DNA from: Epiperipatus broadwayi
Lineage: Eukaryota; Onychophora; Udeonychophora; Euonychophora; Peripatidae
NCBI GenBank assembly: GCA_028023455.1
Contig: JAQFVV010012491.1
Location: 787,501 to 851,500 of the forward strand
Length of the DNA: 64,000 nt
Direction: 5' to 3'
In this document: one piece after another, positions 51,661 to 64,000 of the stretch
Layout: every line of letters begins with the position of its first letter
How positions within the stretch are numbered: the first letter of the stretch is position 1
Position numbers and translations under genes: made by a program
The notes under the pieces: model-generated
Database searches by the model: none
What the model saw: only the letters and a program-made list of their open reading frames with translations
What the model was told of the DNA's origin: nothing

Positions 51661-53305
51661 AGTAAATTATTGCTACTAAAACACAGATTGAATTAATCTC
51701 TGTTGTTATATTATTCATTATCTTCAGTGCTTATTTTTAACAACTGGTGAAGAAAACATGCAATATAAATTATTTGTAAAATATGTTATAAAAAAATTAT
51801 CATACAAAAAACACTCTTGCAGTTATTTATTATTAGATAACCAATATGTTTTTTTAGTCTTTAATTTTAGAAATCTTGTTTGAAACCAATTGTGAGTCTT
51901 TTTCTGAGCCTGGAAAAAGTAATCCATCTTCTTTCTGCAACATTTTTTACTCCTTACTATAACATTATGAGTAGTTATTGTAAGGATGCTTTATGATTGG
52001 TTGGAAGATGTTTGTATCAATAGTAACGCCAATTTTTATTTTATAAAAAAAGTCCTCTATTTAATCATTAATAATAAAGACAGAAGTTTATTCTATAATT
52101 GGAAACTAATGAAAAACTGATTTTTATTTTTAATTTGTAAATATTTTTTTTAAGTTAGCAAGTCATATATTTTCTTATGCTATAAATGGGATAGGCTTCA
52201 TTATATAATCTCCATGGAGATAAATATAACCAGAGAAAAGACATAATGCAATTACTGACATTATCTTCAAAGAAAACAAGACCTAAAGGTTTATAATATT
52301 TTTTATTTAATTAACAACTGAATTTATTTTTTTGTAATTATATAGATGTTTCACATGTTTGGGAATTATTTTGACCTCTGTTTATTTGATTAGAGTTACA
52401 ATCAATATTTAAAGAACCTTGTTCCACATTTTTGATAATCTGGAATAATATACTAAGAAATAAGACCTATAATCTTTCGATGCTTTTTGGTTGATTGATC
52501 AATATATCCAACTTAAGGGTTTTCCACTTATATAATATATTTTTCTGAATAAGGAACACTTTTTTTTACTGAAGTTGAATAAGTTTTCTTGTTGAGGTTT
52601 TTTTTGTGATATAGTTGATTGCTTATCCATTTATTCTACTTTTACAGCATCTCAGAAATTGTGTGAAATATCCAGAGATGTAACTCCATTTATAATTGAA
52701 TGCATGAAGTTTCTTCATGTAGCTGGGATAAATCTTCAGCTTTTATGTCTTTCACAGTCATCATCAGTCAAATAATGCTGGATGATTTATAACAATTACA
52801 TAAGAGGATAAAGCATTAGCAATAAGATATAAGATATGAGGATAACATTTAGATAAACTGCATTTTTTTAGTATGATGAAGTAAAACTGACCAAAATGAA
52901 ATATTGTAATAATTTTAGTTTACATTTAAGCTACAATTAACAACCATTCCCTGATTATTCATTCCAGATTCATCTCTGTTAGCACAAATAATTAATACCA
53001 GAAGATAATGATAAATAATCCCCAGACAGTTGTTTAGCTTATTGCAGTTTATCACTGGACAATCTACTTTCACTATCATTTATTATCATTTTATTATTTC
53101 TGTTCACAGAGATGGTTTGAGAATAAGGAGAAAAGATCGCTGCTATCAAATGAATAAATTGTAGTAGAGATTTTAAAATAAAGTTTAAGACAGATAGATA
53201 CTGTTTATTTAATCATGTCAATGTTATTCATAATACAATTTTTTTAAAAAACTAATATAAACGCAAACGCACATTATAACATATTTAAATGAACTTTCTT
53301 AATAG

Positions 53306-53474
53306 ATATTATTACTAAAGTAATAGAAAGTAGAGGCAAACCATTTCGCCCGGTTATTCCACCATCAGCTTGTTCTAAAGAACTTCTGTTGCTAATTGAA
53401 CGATGTTGGGCAGAAAATCCAGAAATTCGGCCTGATTTTAATGAAGTCCGAAAATGTTTTAAATTTATTAACCG
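53306..53474 (+). CDS. Receptor guanylate cyclase, end of kinase-homology domain
   Basis: A 169-bp exon after TTCTTAATAG| and before |GTAAGA. Joined in phase to the previous exon through a split Asp codon (G|AT), it gives DIITKVIESRGKPFRPVIPP and then LLLLIERCWAENPEIRPDF, ending FKFIN plus two bases of Arg. The FRP..P...C..E...LI.RCW.E.P..RPDF pattern is kinase subdomains X-XI. The final (K)F(I/N)NR lies at the exact point where natriuretic-peptide-type and related receptor cyclases leave this domain and enter the coiled-coil linker to the catalytic domain. Both exons have intact frames and splice sites, so the gene is probably functional. The linker and cyclase exons are not found in the 10.5 kb downstream, implying a very long next intron. 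Confidence 0.93.
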
Positions 53475-54469
53475 GTAAGAAGTATGTATTCACATACATT
53501 TTTTTAAAATGTTTCACACAAGCATTCACATGATATATGGAAAATTATAAGCTACAAAAAAATTACAGTACAAGCAATTAGACATTATAAATATATATTG
53601 TAAATATATAAATTAAAAAACATAACTTTAACAAAAAAAGAATGGAATATATTGATTATAAAAACTAAAAATATTAAATGTCAAAATTATTTAGTAAAGA
53701 AATTGTAGTTTTAAAAAAATTACAGTATAGAATATTAAGAAGCCATATAGTTTTAAAAAATGTATAGAAAACCAAAAAAGTTTTTGTAAACAGAATATTA
53801 GAACGTCTTCAAAATAATAAATTCGAAGCATTAAAAGACAAACACTTTTAGTAAAATATATAAAAGTCTGCTTAAGTATTTCTATTGCTTCCCCATCATA
53901 TTTTTTTGCAATTTTATTTATATTCAAATAACTATTCATTAAGTTAACTTATATAAGTCTACTTACAGCTTTTACAATTTAGAAGACAATATTTTTATCA
54001 ATTTTTTCAGAAACACACACACACAGACATTTATTTTCACCATATAAATCGTGAAATATAATACATAATAAATTGAAGATTTTTATGTATAAAAAATAGA
54101 AACATAATTTATATTCATTTGTGCATACATTTTCTTGTTGTTAATAGCATTATACCAAAAGTTTTGGCTGGATCCTACCAGTCACTGACTGCCAATAGTG
54201 ATATTTAAGCACATTGCTGAATCACCCCAAAACAAATTTAGAATAATCTTTTGCAGAATTTCAATAAGTTTCTTGTTGAATTTTTAAAGAGTGCTATGGT
54301 TAGATAATTGATCGCTTATTCATGCAATCTATTTTGTCCAGCTTCTAAAAGTAGTACGAAATGAAAACACAAGTTGATTTAGAAAGTATATGTCTAATTT
54401 TATTAGAGATTGAATGCATTAACATTTATTCTGTAGTTGTAATATATATGTTAAAATGAAGATTATAGA
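53475..54469 (+). other. Intron-like AT-rich stretch
   Basis: No exon or element recognised; presumably the next guanylate cyclase intron, starting GTAAGA. Confidence 0.5.
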
Positions 54470-54572
54470 CAACAGATGGTCAAGAGATCAGTGACAGCTA
54501 CTTTACAAGCAGATATCCCAAGTTAGTGGGTTCACTTCCCGGCTGATGCTATGACACATAAGAAAAAAAAAG
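54470..54572 (+). mobile_element. tRNA-derived SINE, older copy
   Basis: Same family as 61067-61160: TTTACAAGCAG anticodon-arm text, GGGTTCACTTCCCGGC (B box) with a small insertion before it, then ATGACACATAAG and a 9-A tail. Weathered relative to the other copy. Confidence 0.75.
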
Positions 54573-55954
54573 ATATGAATGAAGCATTATCAGGGTACAA
54601 TCCTTGTATAATTTATTGAAGTAAAAGTATAATAGTTAAACAGCATTAAGCTGTTGCACATGTGCTTTGCAGATTTTAACTATAAATGACTGAATACTAA
54701 CACTTCAAACACATGATAAAGTCTTTGGGAAAAGATAGAATGGTCATTTATCTTTTTGAACCCAAACACTTTTGCATGGGAAAATCTATAAAATGTTGGT
54801 ATATATGTTTACTACAATAAATTATAGACAGATGTACCTGTATAATACTTTATTTTATGTATAGCAATAAAATATTATAGTACCAGAAAATATATAGCAT
54901 CTGGAGTGACAAATTCTAAATACTGTCACTGTAAACAATTGTGCTGTTCTCTAGTTGCAATAAGTTCAATTGACTTTTTAAAAAAAAAATTACTACTTCC
55001 TTCTACATGGGTCAAGATATTATATATGTAAATTGATTGAATTACAACATTCAGATGAATGAATATTAAATTGGTCAAGATATTTAAAGCACATTTATTT
55101 AAATTTATCGCTATTTAAGTTTACAGAGTAGAGTTATTTCTACTCATTTTAAAACCTTGCAAATAAATAATCATATGTTGAATGTATAATGAAAGAATAT
55201 GATCTTATCCAAGGATTGCTAACTTAGTCAAAAAATAATCACAAACAATATTTCACATCTTTTAATTTCATCATTACCTTAAATAAGATAATACAATTAA
55301 AGTTAGTTTCTGGGCATATATTTGTAATCCATTGAGGAAAGCCATTAGTTAGAAACTAATCTGTAGTCTGTCCTTTGGTTGAAATATTAAATATAGTAGT
55401 TTTACATACAAATAATTTCATTTCTTTTTATTGTTATTTTTGTATATGTTGCCTTTAGTTAGTGTTTTTTCAATGATATAATTAAAGATATGAATAGTCC
55501 ATTTCATGTTCTTTAATGGAAAAATAATATGCCCATAACAATTAAGATTAACCACAAATTATATCATAAATGATTTATTAATGAAAACATTGATATGTTT
55601 TTTATTAATTCACTATTTAACTAGAAAATTGTATAATAACCAAAGTATGAATTGTGAACTACATAATATAACTATATAAAACTTATACAACCAATTTTAG
55701 GAGAATTCTATTTATAAACAGCATCATGATCAACAAATTAGAAAAGGCTTGAATCTTATTTATGTTAAACAGATTTTATTTGTGTTATTTCAAAGTGTGA
55801 AAAATAAAGCACATATAATTTATAAGTATAATGCTTTTTATAGTTTATAAGCATGTATATAATTACATTCTAGATAAAGAGAAATTATAACTAATTTCAT
55901 TTTTTTAAACCATACTTTTATTACATATATATGTATACATATATATAATATAGT
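54573..55954 (+). other. AT-rich stretch without recognisable features
   Basis: No gene, exon or repeat recognised. Confidence 0.5.
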
Positions 55955-56747
55955 ATAATGAGCATACTAATAGCTCTAAACAAGCTTTTTCAATAAATGC
56001 TGCAAGAGAAAGCATTTAAAATGTTTATCTAGAATTATCCCTACCCCCAAACCGATTTTGAACTAATGGCACTCATCAGTGAGCCACTAAGACATTCACA
56101 CACTAGAACTAAAATACAAACTCAAGTCTAGCATTTATTGAATATTTAACTATTAAGTAGAAAATCTGAAATTTTTAGACATCTATATGTCTTCAAATCT
56201 AGCTATGTAACTTAAAGAGCCATATGGACTGAACTAAATTCAGATACACCACATATTTATAGCACACTCATTATATTACTTTTGTAAATACCAGTGAATT
56301 AAGACATATGATATATGACTTGGTTTCTTGCTATTATAGTTTGGCTTTTAATGCTTTGGTAATGTTATATTTCTAAGGCTATTAATATATGGTGTATCTG
56401 AATTTAGTTCAGTCCCATATGGATATTTAAGTTAGATAGCTGGATTTGAAGACATATAGATGTCTGAAAATTTTAGATTTTCTACTTAATAGTTAAGTAT
56501 TCAATAAATGATAGGCTTGAGTTTGTATTTTAGATCTAGTATCTGAATGTCTTAGTGCTTCACTGATGAGAGCCATTAGCTCAAAACTAGTTTGGGGATT
56601 GGGATAATTCTAGATAGAAATTTTAAATGCTTTCTTTTGTGGTATTTATTGAAAAAGCTTGTTTAGAGCTATTAGCTAGCTTGTTATATTACATTTGTAA
56701 ATACAAGCTAATTAAGTCACGTGATGTATGACTTGGTTTCCTTACTA

Positions 56748-56755
<8 letters not shown>
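55955..56755. mobile_element. Foldback element
   Basis: The left arm (about 55955-56265) and right arm (about 56365-56685, inverted) share TAATAGCTCTAAACAAGCTT / AAGCTTGTTTAGAGCTATTA and GACTGAACTAAATTCAGAT / ATCTGAATTTAGTTCAGTC. An ~80-bp piece with ATGACTTGGTTTC occurs directly both in the spacer (to ~56340) and outside the right arm (to ~56745). A half-copy lies at 46643-47170. It has no coding capacity. Confidence 0.8.
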
Positions 56756-56782
<27 letters not shown>

Positions 56783-56794
56783 AGTGAGTGAGTG
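56747..56794. repeat. AT/TG/GAGT microsatellite
   Basis: (AT)7, (TG)11 and (GAGT)3 in succession, at the end of the foldback element. Confidence 0.95.
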
Positions 56795-58600
56795 ATTTGT
56801 ATCTCTAAAGAAGGTGTAAAAGACAACATATTAATAATTATAAAATAATAAAGTGAGATATGTTTTTTTAAACAAGGTGTTATTTACTTTGTACAATTCA
56901 CAATTATTGATGTGCTAAAGAACATAATTCCAGTCTATATAAACTTAATAAAGTACATTAAATGTGTACATAATGTATATACAATATGACCAATTATATA
57001 ATTATTATATAACATTATACTACATAGAATATTGAATATGCTAAAAAAATCCAAGCACTTTAATCTGAATTCAGATTGATTAATGAAAAATTAATGATTG
57101 GGTATACAAAGGTAAATGACTAATACCTATATAGTATATTTGCTACTGATGCTAATTATGGTCTTAAACATTGTAATTAAGAGAGAAGTTTAGGGTTGGC
57201 ATATAAAATATGAGAGAAGTACTGCAATCTTGAAAACATCACATTATTGCACAAGAACTAATTAAATAAAATATTCTTTTAATAAGAATATTGGGATGTA
57301 CTGGCAAAGAGCAAACACTATATAATAAATAATCATGAAATCCATTCTTCAGGTGGGCTTTCAACTGGGTGAAATAAGATGGCATATATTGTGGATGCCA
57401 TTCACTATCAATAAAACCATGTAGATTTCATGTAGTTCAGATTTTTATCTACATGTGATGCAGAAAATTTTAAAATGGAAGAAATTTATCCAGTAGTTAA
57501 ATACATGATTAAGATCTTCAAGGCAAAAAAATAGATTCAAGTGGAAGCCTTCACTACAAAGTGAGAGATACAAAGACATATAATTATCTAAAAAGTACAG
57601 TGGAAAGATCACTGAAATAAACTTTACAATAAAGAATATACTTCAATGTCATCCCTATTACCCAAATGAAATAGATTATGTTTTAATTTGAAACAGATGG
57701 TGACCAATAGAAACTGAACACCAAGTTCTTCAGGCAAAATTAAAGATAAAACTAATTCATACAAAAAGGAAAACAACACAAAACTAATAAAATAACGAAA
57801 AAAGTAGACTTCCACTATGATCTTCAGCAATTAAAATGTTCCAATATTGATGAAGATTATGAAAGAAGTTAGAGTGATATTTAAAAATATATTTCACAAA
57901 CAGAGTCAGCAAAAATAAAATAATGCTTCAAAAACATAAAAATTTGATTTTTGATTGAGGATTAGTAAAAAATAATATTGTCATATGAGAATATGTGATA
58001 GAAAGCTTAAAGAATGCATGAAATTAATTATAAAATTAAACATGGTTCTTGAAAAAATAAAAACTCATTCTACATGAAAACTTATCTGAAATTATAGCTA
58101 TATGCTAATAGCAATGAATAATCAGAATTATATAAGAAAGCATTAATATCTTTTGTACTAATTCAAACTCAAAAAATCCATAATTAAAAATTCTTTAAAA
58201 AGCATTAAGTTAAATATAACCAAAATTGCTCAGATTTGGAAGAATATTGTTGCCATATTTACTAAGACTTACACTAAATATATGCATAGAAAGCAATTGA
58301 AGAAAATTCTCTAGAACTAAATATTTGATTAGAAATAGATATACAAAAATTAAAAAAACAAAAAAGTTTCTGATATCCATTAATATGAACCTGTCCAAGA
58401 GAATAGAAAGGTAGCCCAATTTATTGTAACAAGTATATAACAATAGCCTTAATTTCAAATAAAAGCAAAATAAAAATATAGTTAATAAATATTTAAAGGC
58501 ATTCATTTTTCATTAATATTCCATATCCCATGAGCAATCAGATAGTTCAAAAAGTCATATAACATTATATTAAAATATATATGCATTTTGTGAATGGAGA
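56795..58600. other. AT-rich; possible decayed LINE 5' part
   Basis: No domain can be read with confidence. The position directly upstream of RT text makes an unreadable LINE plausible from about 57400. Confidence 0.35.
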
Positions 58601-59570
58601 AAGCTATGGAATTTATTCTAGGAGTTAGAGATACCTTTGCATCTGGTATAAATAATCCAAAATTGCTACACATCTAATTCTGTGTAAATCAAAACTTTAT
58701 CTACAGAATTTAAGATGCTGATAGATGTTAGACTAGTATGTATATTTCTAAGCATTCTTTTTAATGACAATATAAGAGATTATCATGTGCATATTTAATG
58801 GGATAGCAGTTAGGTAGAAGGCACAAAAATAATTTGAGATATGCTGATGACATTTCAATTTTGCTCTTGATAAGAAGTTAAATATTTAGAAACAATTATC
58901 AGAAGGAATGACAGTTTTGAAATAAATATCTTTAAAAAAATAAACTCATGATCATAGTTCATTCCAGTAACTCCCCCCCCCCCCAAATTGGAAGTATCAC
59001 AGGCTTTAAAATATAAATAAATATGAACATCTGGATTCCACCACAATCAATAATGATCAAAACAATCAGAAAATATACAGAAGAATTGTGCTAGCAAAAA
59101 CAGCAATGACAAATCTGTTTAAAATCTAGTAGGACTAAAATATTTCAACAGCCACTAAATATAAATTGATAAGTTGTCTAATTCTTCTAATTGTCATTTT
59201 GAACACTCAAAATTGGATGGATGTGTTGTTACCAAAAATATTTATAATTTTTATATTGCTGACAGGAGTAATGTGTCTGTCTATTTTAGAAAAAAATAAA
59301 GTCAACAAATAAACATCTCTCATAATAAGAAGACCATTAATAGCATAATTTAGATACATAGTAAAAAGATTGCAATACTATAGAAAAGCTTATCAATGAG
59401 AAATCTTGTTGCTTTTCAATATAATGGACAGAATAGATTAGGCAGATAATTAACCAGGAGTTCTTTGAGATATTGCATGTGATCAAAATCATGAAGTATA
59501 GAAGAGGACAATGATATCTTTACATCCATATGAGGATTAAAGATTGAAATGATATTTCAGAGTTATATAA
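58600..59570 (+). pseudogene. LINE reverse transcriptase, C-terminal part
   Basis: Plus-strand pieces in order: a GVR block near 58625, LRYADDISILL (58838-58870; catalytic block C with the intact Asp pair), then a (Y)EHLDSTTINND / QKIYRRIVLAKTAMTNLFKI block. In LINEs the latter is the YLG..I..D and IK.RI..AK.A thumb region. It is followed by a QNWM segment and RTMISLHPYED near the end. Stops and frame changes are frequent. A C12 run at 58973-58984 interrupts it. Related to, but distinct from, the RTE remnant at 49060. Confidence 0.75.
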
Positions 59571-60258
59571 TATTATTAAGTGCATTTAATCAGTCTCTAT
59601 CAGTTCATTATTTAATATAATAGCCAAATTCAGGTTTGTAGATTTTGACATTAATGCAAAAGTCATAGGATTTGTTACAGTAATATCTTCAATGAAAATT
59701 CTGAATAGCTCATTCTAAGTTATGTATATTTAACTATCAAAAAATATTGTCTTGCTGTAAGAATTTTAGGTACTGGTATTGCCTAACATACCAGTACTGA
59801 ATTTTTGTAATATTTCTAGATAGCAGGCTTATTTTTGCTATATATGTAAAACTTATTAAATAAAATAGCATAAACTATGTGAACATTATACAATCTTTAC
59901 CTAAAATAAAATGTAATCACAAGAATATATGTTAATGAGGCATATTATGATAATTTAAATTTTTTTAAATATTACAGACTCACTTGGATAACTATGTGAA
60001 TTAGTTACAGGGTAACTAGTAGCATGACATAAATTACATCACAGTTTTAATTGTTCATCAATCTCTCCATTATACATTTAAACACATCACAAATTAAACT
60101 AAGTATATTTTTTAATAAAACAATAATTGGAAGAAAAAAGAAAGTTATTTATAAAAAAATTGAAGATTAGAAAAGTAAAAATTATCAATGTTTGTAAATT
60201 GATATACTATATTTCATTACTCAAACTATTTATATTAAAATGCTACTAATAAACAATA

Positions 60259-60296
<38 letters not shown>

Positions 60297-61066
60297 TATT
60301 GTTTATTAGTCTTATATATATATATATATATATATATAAGAATTTATAGTGCTAAATATTTATATGTAATGTTTGGAGGTTAATCATCGCAACTGTTTAA
60401 ATATATATATATATATATATGCATCATGCAGACATATATATATGTACACATTTACAATTTAATTTTAACATTATAGTATATATCAACCAGTACAAATAAT
60501 GAAAAAAAAAAAGAATATTGTACACATTTATATATATAGCACAAATATTTAAAACATATAAAAATATATTCTTTATTTTTTTTGTTCACTTTCCAGTTTT
60601 TACTTGAGATATATAATAAATTAATTACAAAAATGTTAAATAATTAAAAGAAATGAATATAACATTATAATAGACAGAATATATTTGAGCTAGGGATAAT
60701 CTCTACCTTAATAACAGATCAATAAATATCATTAATATAATTCACTAAAATGATTTGTGTCAAAATTGTAGTGCAAAAAGTTTGACACCTGCAATCAAAC
60801 GATAGTAAATTGCTATCTATATGCTATTAAATAAATGATGAAAATATATATAAGAGATTGTTTCTGAATGAACTAATTAATGGCAGTTCAATATGAAATC
60901 ACATCACAGGATTACACATATGGTTTTGCATGTGTGTACGCACCTTGTAATCTATCTGAGAATTATAATATGTCTTCAAATGTTATTTTTGTACTTTTTT
61001 ATCTGAAGTAACCCTTTTCAAAAATTTTCTGGATATTCTAAGGGTTTATATTTAAAAAGAATTCAA
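59571..61066. other. AT-rich spacer with palindromic TA repeats
   Basis: Contains a perfect 66-bp palindrome (60245-60310: ACTAATAAACAATATG, a TA core, CATATTGTTTATTAGT), followed by CTTATAT...ATATAAG (60311-60338) and TA repeats near 60401-60420. No gene recognised. Confidence 0.6.
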
Positions 61067-61160
61067 GCGTTGGTGGTCGAGGGGTCAGTACAGCTGCCTT
61101 ACAAGCAGTGGTCCCGGGTTCGTTTCCCGGCAGATGCTTTGACACATGAAAAAAAAAAAG
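61067..61160 (+). mobile_element. tRNA-Val(UAC)-like SINE
   Basis: The 72-nt head folds like a tRNA. The acceptor stem pairs at 6 of 7 positions counting G.U. The D arm is weak. The anticodon arm is GCTGC-CTTACAA-GCAGT with anticodon UAC, and the T arm CCGGG-TTCGTTT-CCCGG is perfect. The A-box (TGGTCGAGGGG) and B-box (GGTTCGTTTCC) promoters of RNA polymerase III are near consensus. It continues into TTTGACACATG and an A11 tail, also present in the copy at 54470, so it is a retroposed SINE family rather than a tRNA gene. It is extremely short, with almost no body beyond the tRNA part. Confidence 0.82.
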
Positions 61161-61397
61161 AATAAACTAATTTATTTTGACATCAATTTTTTTTTTTTAA
61201 AATATTAATTAGAAAAACAAATGATTTGTTTTGTAGACTCTCTTAACTATTTAAATAAATTAAACTGTGTTTCAAATTTGAATAATTATTTGGATATAAA
61301 ACAAATGGCTTTCTTTATTTACAAGTACATTACAATCACAAATTTGAAATAATTTTCAATACAAAATACTAATAATATTAATTACACAGATATATAT
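61161..61397. other. AT-rich spacer
   Basis: Nothing recognised. Ends in TATATAT next to repeat copy C. Confidence 0.5.
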
Positions 61398-61636
61398 TGT
61401 ACCCTTACTTCTCGATATATAATATAATTTGAAATACGACTAGCTTAATTAAATTATAATGCTCAGTTAAAATTTGCATGTTTATCTTTAATATACTTTT
61501 ATATTATCATATTCTAATTAAATTTATTATCAATTATCAAAGTCAATATATTTCTATAGTATGTACTAATTAAATAAGTATTTAACTAAAATCATGAGAC
61601 TGTGAAGTAAAGTTACAAAGTAATAAGTAGATTTAC

Positions 61637-61670
61637 ATTAAGTCAATATCTTCCAAGACATTGTCTCAAT
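61637..61670 (-). other. Conserved stem-loop, copy C
   Basis: Minus strand: outer stem ATTGAG/CTTAAT with one G.U, inner stem AATGTCT/AGATATT with one G.U and a C-G to U-A double change relative to A and B, loop UGGA. Confidence 0.65.
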
Positions 61671-62284
61671 GGCATAAGAATACTGTCACCTCCTTATTAA
61701 CTTACTACTACCTCTACAGCATTCTTATGGCTTTTAAATAAAATAAATTATCTTTAATAATAATAAAATAAATAAATCTTAACTTTTAATTTTTAAAATA
61801 TAATTAAATAATCTCAGGTTCTTTTAATTATCTTAAAGTAATGATAACTCATGTAAATAAGTATGATATGGGATTTTATATCAAACCTAAATACACCTAA
61901 CTTACTAATAATAATAATACTCAATACTAATCTTAGGGTATAACTTAATCTTATTTATTTTTGTTATATCATCAATCATTAAATAAATAAATAATCATGT
62001 GTATATCTTTTATTTTCATATAGCATCTTAATTTTGGAATAGATCAAAATCTTATAATTCAATAATCTGTGGCAATAAATAATATTGTACTCTTATATTA
62101 TGCATTATAATTATTCTATGACCATTGTAATATAATGTAATAATGTCAATCAATTCTCATAAATGATAATCAGGAAAATATTATATTTATCTCTAAAATA
62201 ATATTAATAAATTCACATTGTGCAAATATTATGTTTGTTCAAATTATCTGCTGTCAAATGCTGTGGTGCAAAATAATGAACTCG

Positions 62285-62317
62285 ACACACTTTTAAAACA
62301 AATTAAACAAATTTATT
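62285..62317 (-). terminator. Polyadenylation-type site, copy C
   Basis: Minus-strand AATAAA (plus TTTATT 62312-62317) followed by GU-rich GTGTGTCGAG about 25 nt downstream. Confidence 0.5.
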
Positions 62318-64000
62318 TACATTAACTTTGATTAAGAATTTATTTACAATATTTACAGTTCAACTTATGAAAACAAAGAAAATAAAATTAAGAAAATAAT
62401 AATACAAAAATGTTTACACTGTTATTAGCTCATACTCTTATTAAATAATCTATACATTCTTTTAAAATACTATACTAATAATATTGAAATATATTTTCAA
62501 AATTCAGACTTTAAATAAATATCAGTGAACTTCAATTATTACACAGAAAAATTTATGTAAATAATCTTTATGTAGCATATGTAAACTATTAAACTTTATT
62601 AATTAAATTGCTACATCACTTAAGTATTGCTATTATTCATTTTATAATGTACTAGTATGTGTTTACTTTATTATCAGCACTACTTTAATATCATAATATA
62701 GAAATCAATGTATTTTTGTAATGTAATAACAAATAATTGATTACAATTTTATATTTCACTTAATGCAATTCATGCTACAGGCTTTATCAAATATGCATTA
62801 CATATATGTACTATTAAATAATAATATTTAAATTATTCATTAATTTCAAATTCATAAAGTACTATATTAGATAAATTTTATGATTCTTTTCTGTGTGAAA
62901 TTATTACTTTAATCCATGTTTTATACTACTCCTTCCTAATAAATTTCTATCTACAAAACATCCTTTAAACTTATTTAAACTTTCCGGAAAAACAAGCATC
63001 AATTTTAAATAAATACTAATTATCCATACTATTGATACTTCATCCTCTATATTCAGTAAATCTCCAACTCAAATATAAACTTCTACATAAAACTTAATTT
63101 AATCTTTACAATAAAACAAAAAAAAAAAAAAATATAGACTTTTAAAACTCTTCCTAACTTGCAATAAAAATAATTACTTATGAATAACAAATATAATTCT
63201 AATACTGTAACATAATAATAATAAAAAAATAAAAAATAAAAATTTATTTACGAAAGAATCATATAATTATTTCTAAGCTTTTTATGTAATGTTGTATCAT
63301 ATTTATATCATAAATTCAAATTATGCATATTTAAATAAACTGTTACTGCTAATATAATGTGTGTGTATTTTTAAAATATTCATACATCCATTCAACACTA
63401 ACATATCATTCGGTTGATCTAAAGAAAAACATATTAAATACATCAAAATTATTATTATATAATTTTACCATCAATAATGATTTAATATACAGTCCATCTT
63501 CCAATATTCTTCGGAATTACAGCTTCATAGAATAAATTACATTTATACTTACAATCATTCTTTAACATATTACGTTTTATATTAATTATAAGATAAACTT
63601 ATGCAATTTATATTACTTTAGTTATTAATTTTAAGAAATGTACCTATCTTATTTTAAATAGATTAATATTATTTAACTTTTATATTAGATAAATAACAAA
63701 AATTATATTACATGACTCCATCGATGTTTTCTTTTCCACCATAAAGTTTTTTAATCCTAGGCACATATTCACTAGCACATCATTTCCTGTTTCCGGTCCA
63801 TCACGTGTTTTTTTTTTTAAAAGTTTATGAAAAACAAAAACGTTCTTTTAAAACCAAAACAAAAGTTAATAAAATTAAAATAGTTTATCTGATCCGGATG
63901 CAGTTCTTTAAAGAATATTATTTAAAAGTTATTATCTTAGCTTAGTCTTTAGTTTTATGAAAAATTATCATTTAATTATTTTAAATTAACTGGGACGTCC

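Larger units (their letters stand above)
48777..53305 (+). other. Guanylate cyclase intron
   Basis: A 4,529-bp GT-AG intron. It holds an RTE-like LINE in the sense direction (about 49060-50800), a diverged tandem duplication (51061-51660) and otherwise plain AT-rich DNA (51661-53305, nothing recognised). Confidence 0.85.
61398..64000 (-). repeat. 5-kb dispersed non-coding repeat, copy C (cut by window end)
   Basis: Starts TGTACCCTTACTTC and follows copies A and B through the conserved ~100-bp block (61591-61690) and the AATAAA site (62285-62317). The promoter-like end would lie beyond the window. Confidence 0.75.

Noticed and set aside
61067-61138. Functional tRNA-Val gene
   Set aside because: Weak D arm, an acceptor mismatch, and a poly(A) tail plus linker shared with a second copy point to a SINE.

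Overview
This is a window of nuclear DNA from an animal with AT-rich, repeat-laden, intron-rich DNA (about three quarters A+T by eye). Almost everything in it is mobile-element debris, simple repeats and introns. The only clear cellular gene is part of a receptor-type guanylate cyclase: two consecutive exons on the + strand at 48627-48776 and 53306-53474, spliced in matching phase across a 4.5-kb GT-AG intron. They encode the C-terminal half of the kinase-homology domain. The set of elements (RTE-type LINE, Ty3/gypsy, Merlin/IS1595-like DNA transposon, tRNA-derived SINE, long ATT microsatellites) fits a large-genome invertebrate. I cannot name the phylum.

Layout. 1-4.6 kb: an inverted ATT/AAT microsatellite, then featureless AT-rich DNA. 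4.6-9.35 kb: a minus-strand LTR retrotransposon with long LTRs and only a gag-like gene between them; a LINE tail is inserted in its 3' LTR. 9.35-10.18 kb: an internally deleted Merlin-like transposon with perfect 33-bp terminal repeats. 10.2-15.0 kb: copy A of a ~5-kb non-coding repeat. 15.5-16.7 kb: a promoter-like region and a possible small two-exon gene. 16.9-18.7 kb: a non-autonomous DNA transposon with an exact 8-bp target duplication. 19.5-25.6 kb: microsatellites, a ~0.5-kb repeat and the tail of a gypsy element. 25.6-32.4 kb: mostly featureless, with a hairpin MITE and a GC-richer LTR-like island. 32.4-37.7 kb: a decayed minus-strand Ty3/gypsy element with both LTRs. 37.7-42.7 kb: copy B of the 5-kb repeat. 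42.7-44.3 kb: mirrored copies of the 0.5-kb repeat. 45-60 kb: the guanylate cyclase exons with LINE fragments, foldback repeats and a SINE in their introns or flanks. 61-64 kb: a second SINE and copy C of the 5-kb repeat, cut by the window end.

The most unusual object is the 5-kb repeat family (A, B, C). Its copies have LTR-like ends (TGTACCC...GGGTACA). On the minus strand A and B share a CCAAT-TATA-TCA promoter layout, and all three share an AATAAA plus GU-rich polyadenylation site. All three also carry a short stem-loop with two compensatory base-pair changes. Every remaining non-Watson-Crick pair in it is G.U on the minus strand and A.C on the plus strand, so the structure probably acts as minus-strand RNA. 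The copies read best as solo copies of a giant LTR, though a non-autonomous DNA transposon is not excluded.
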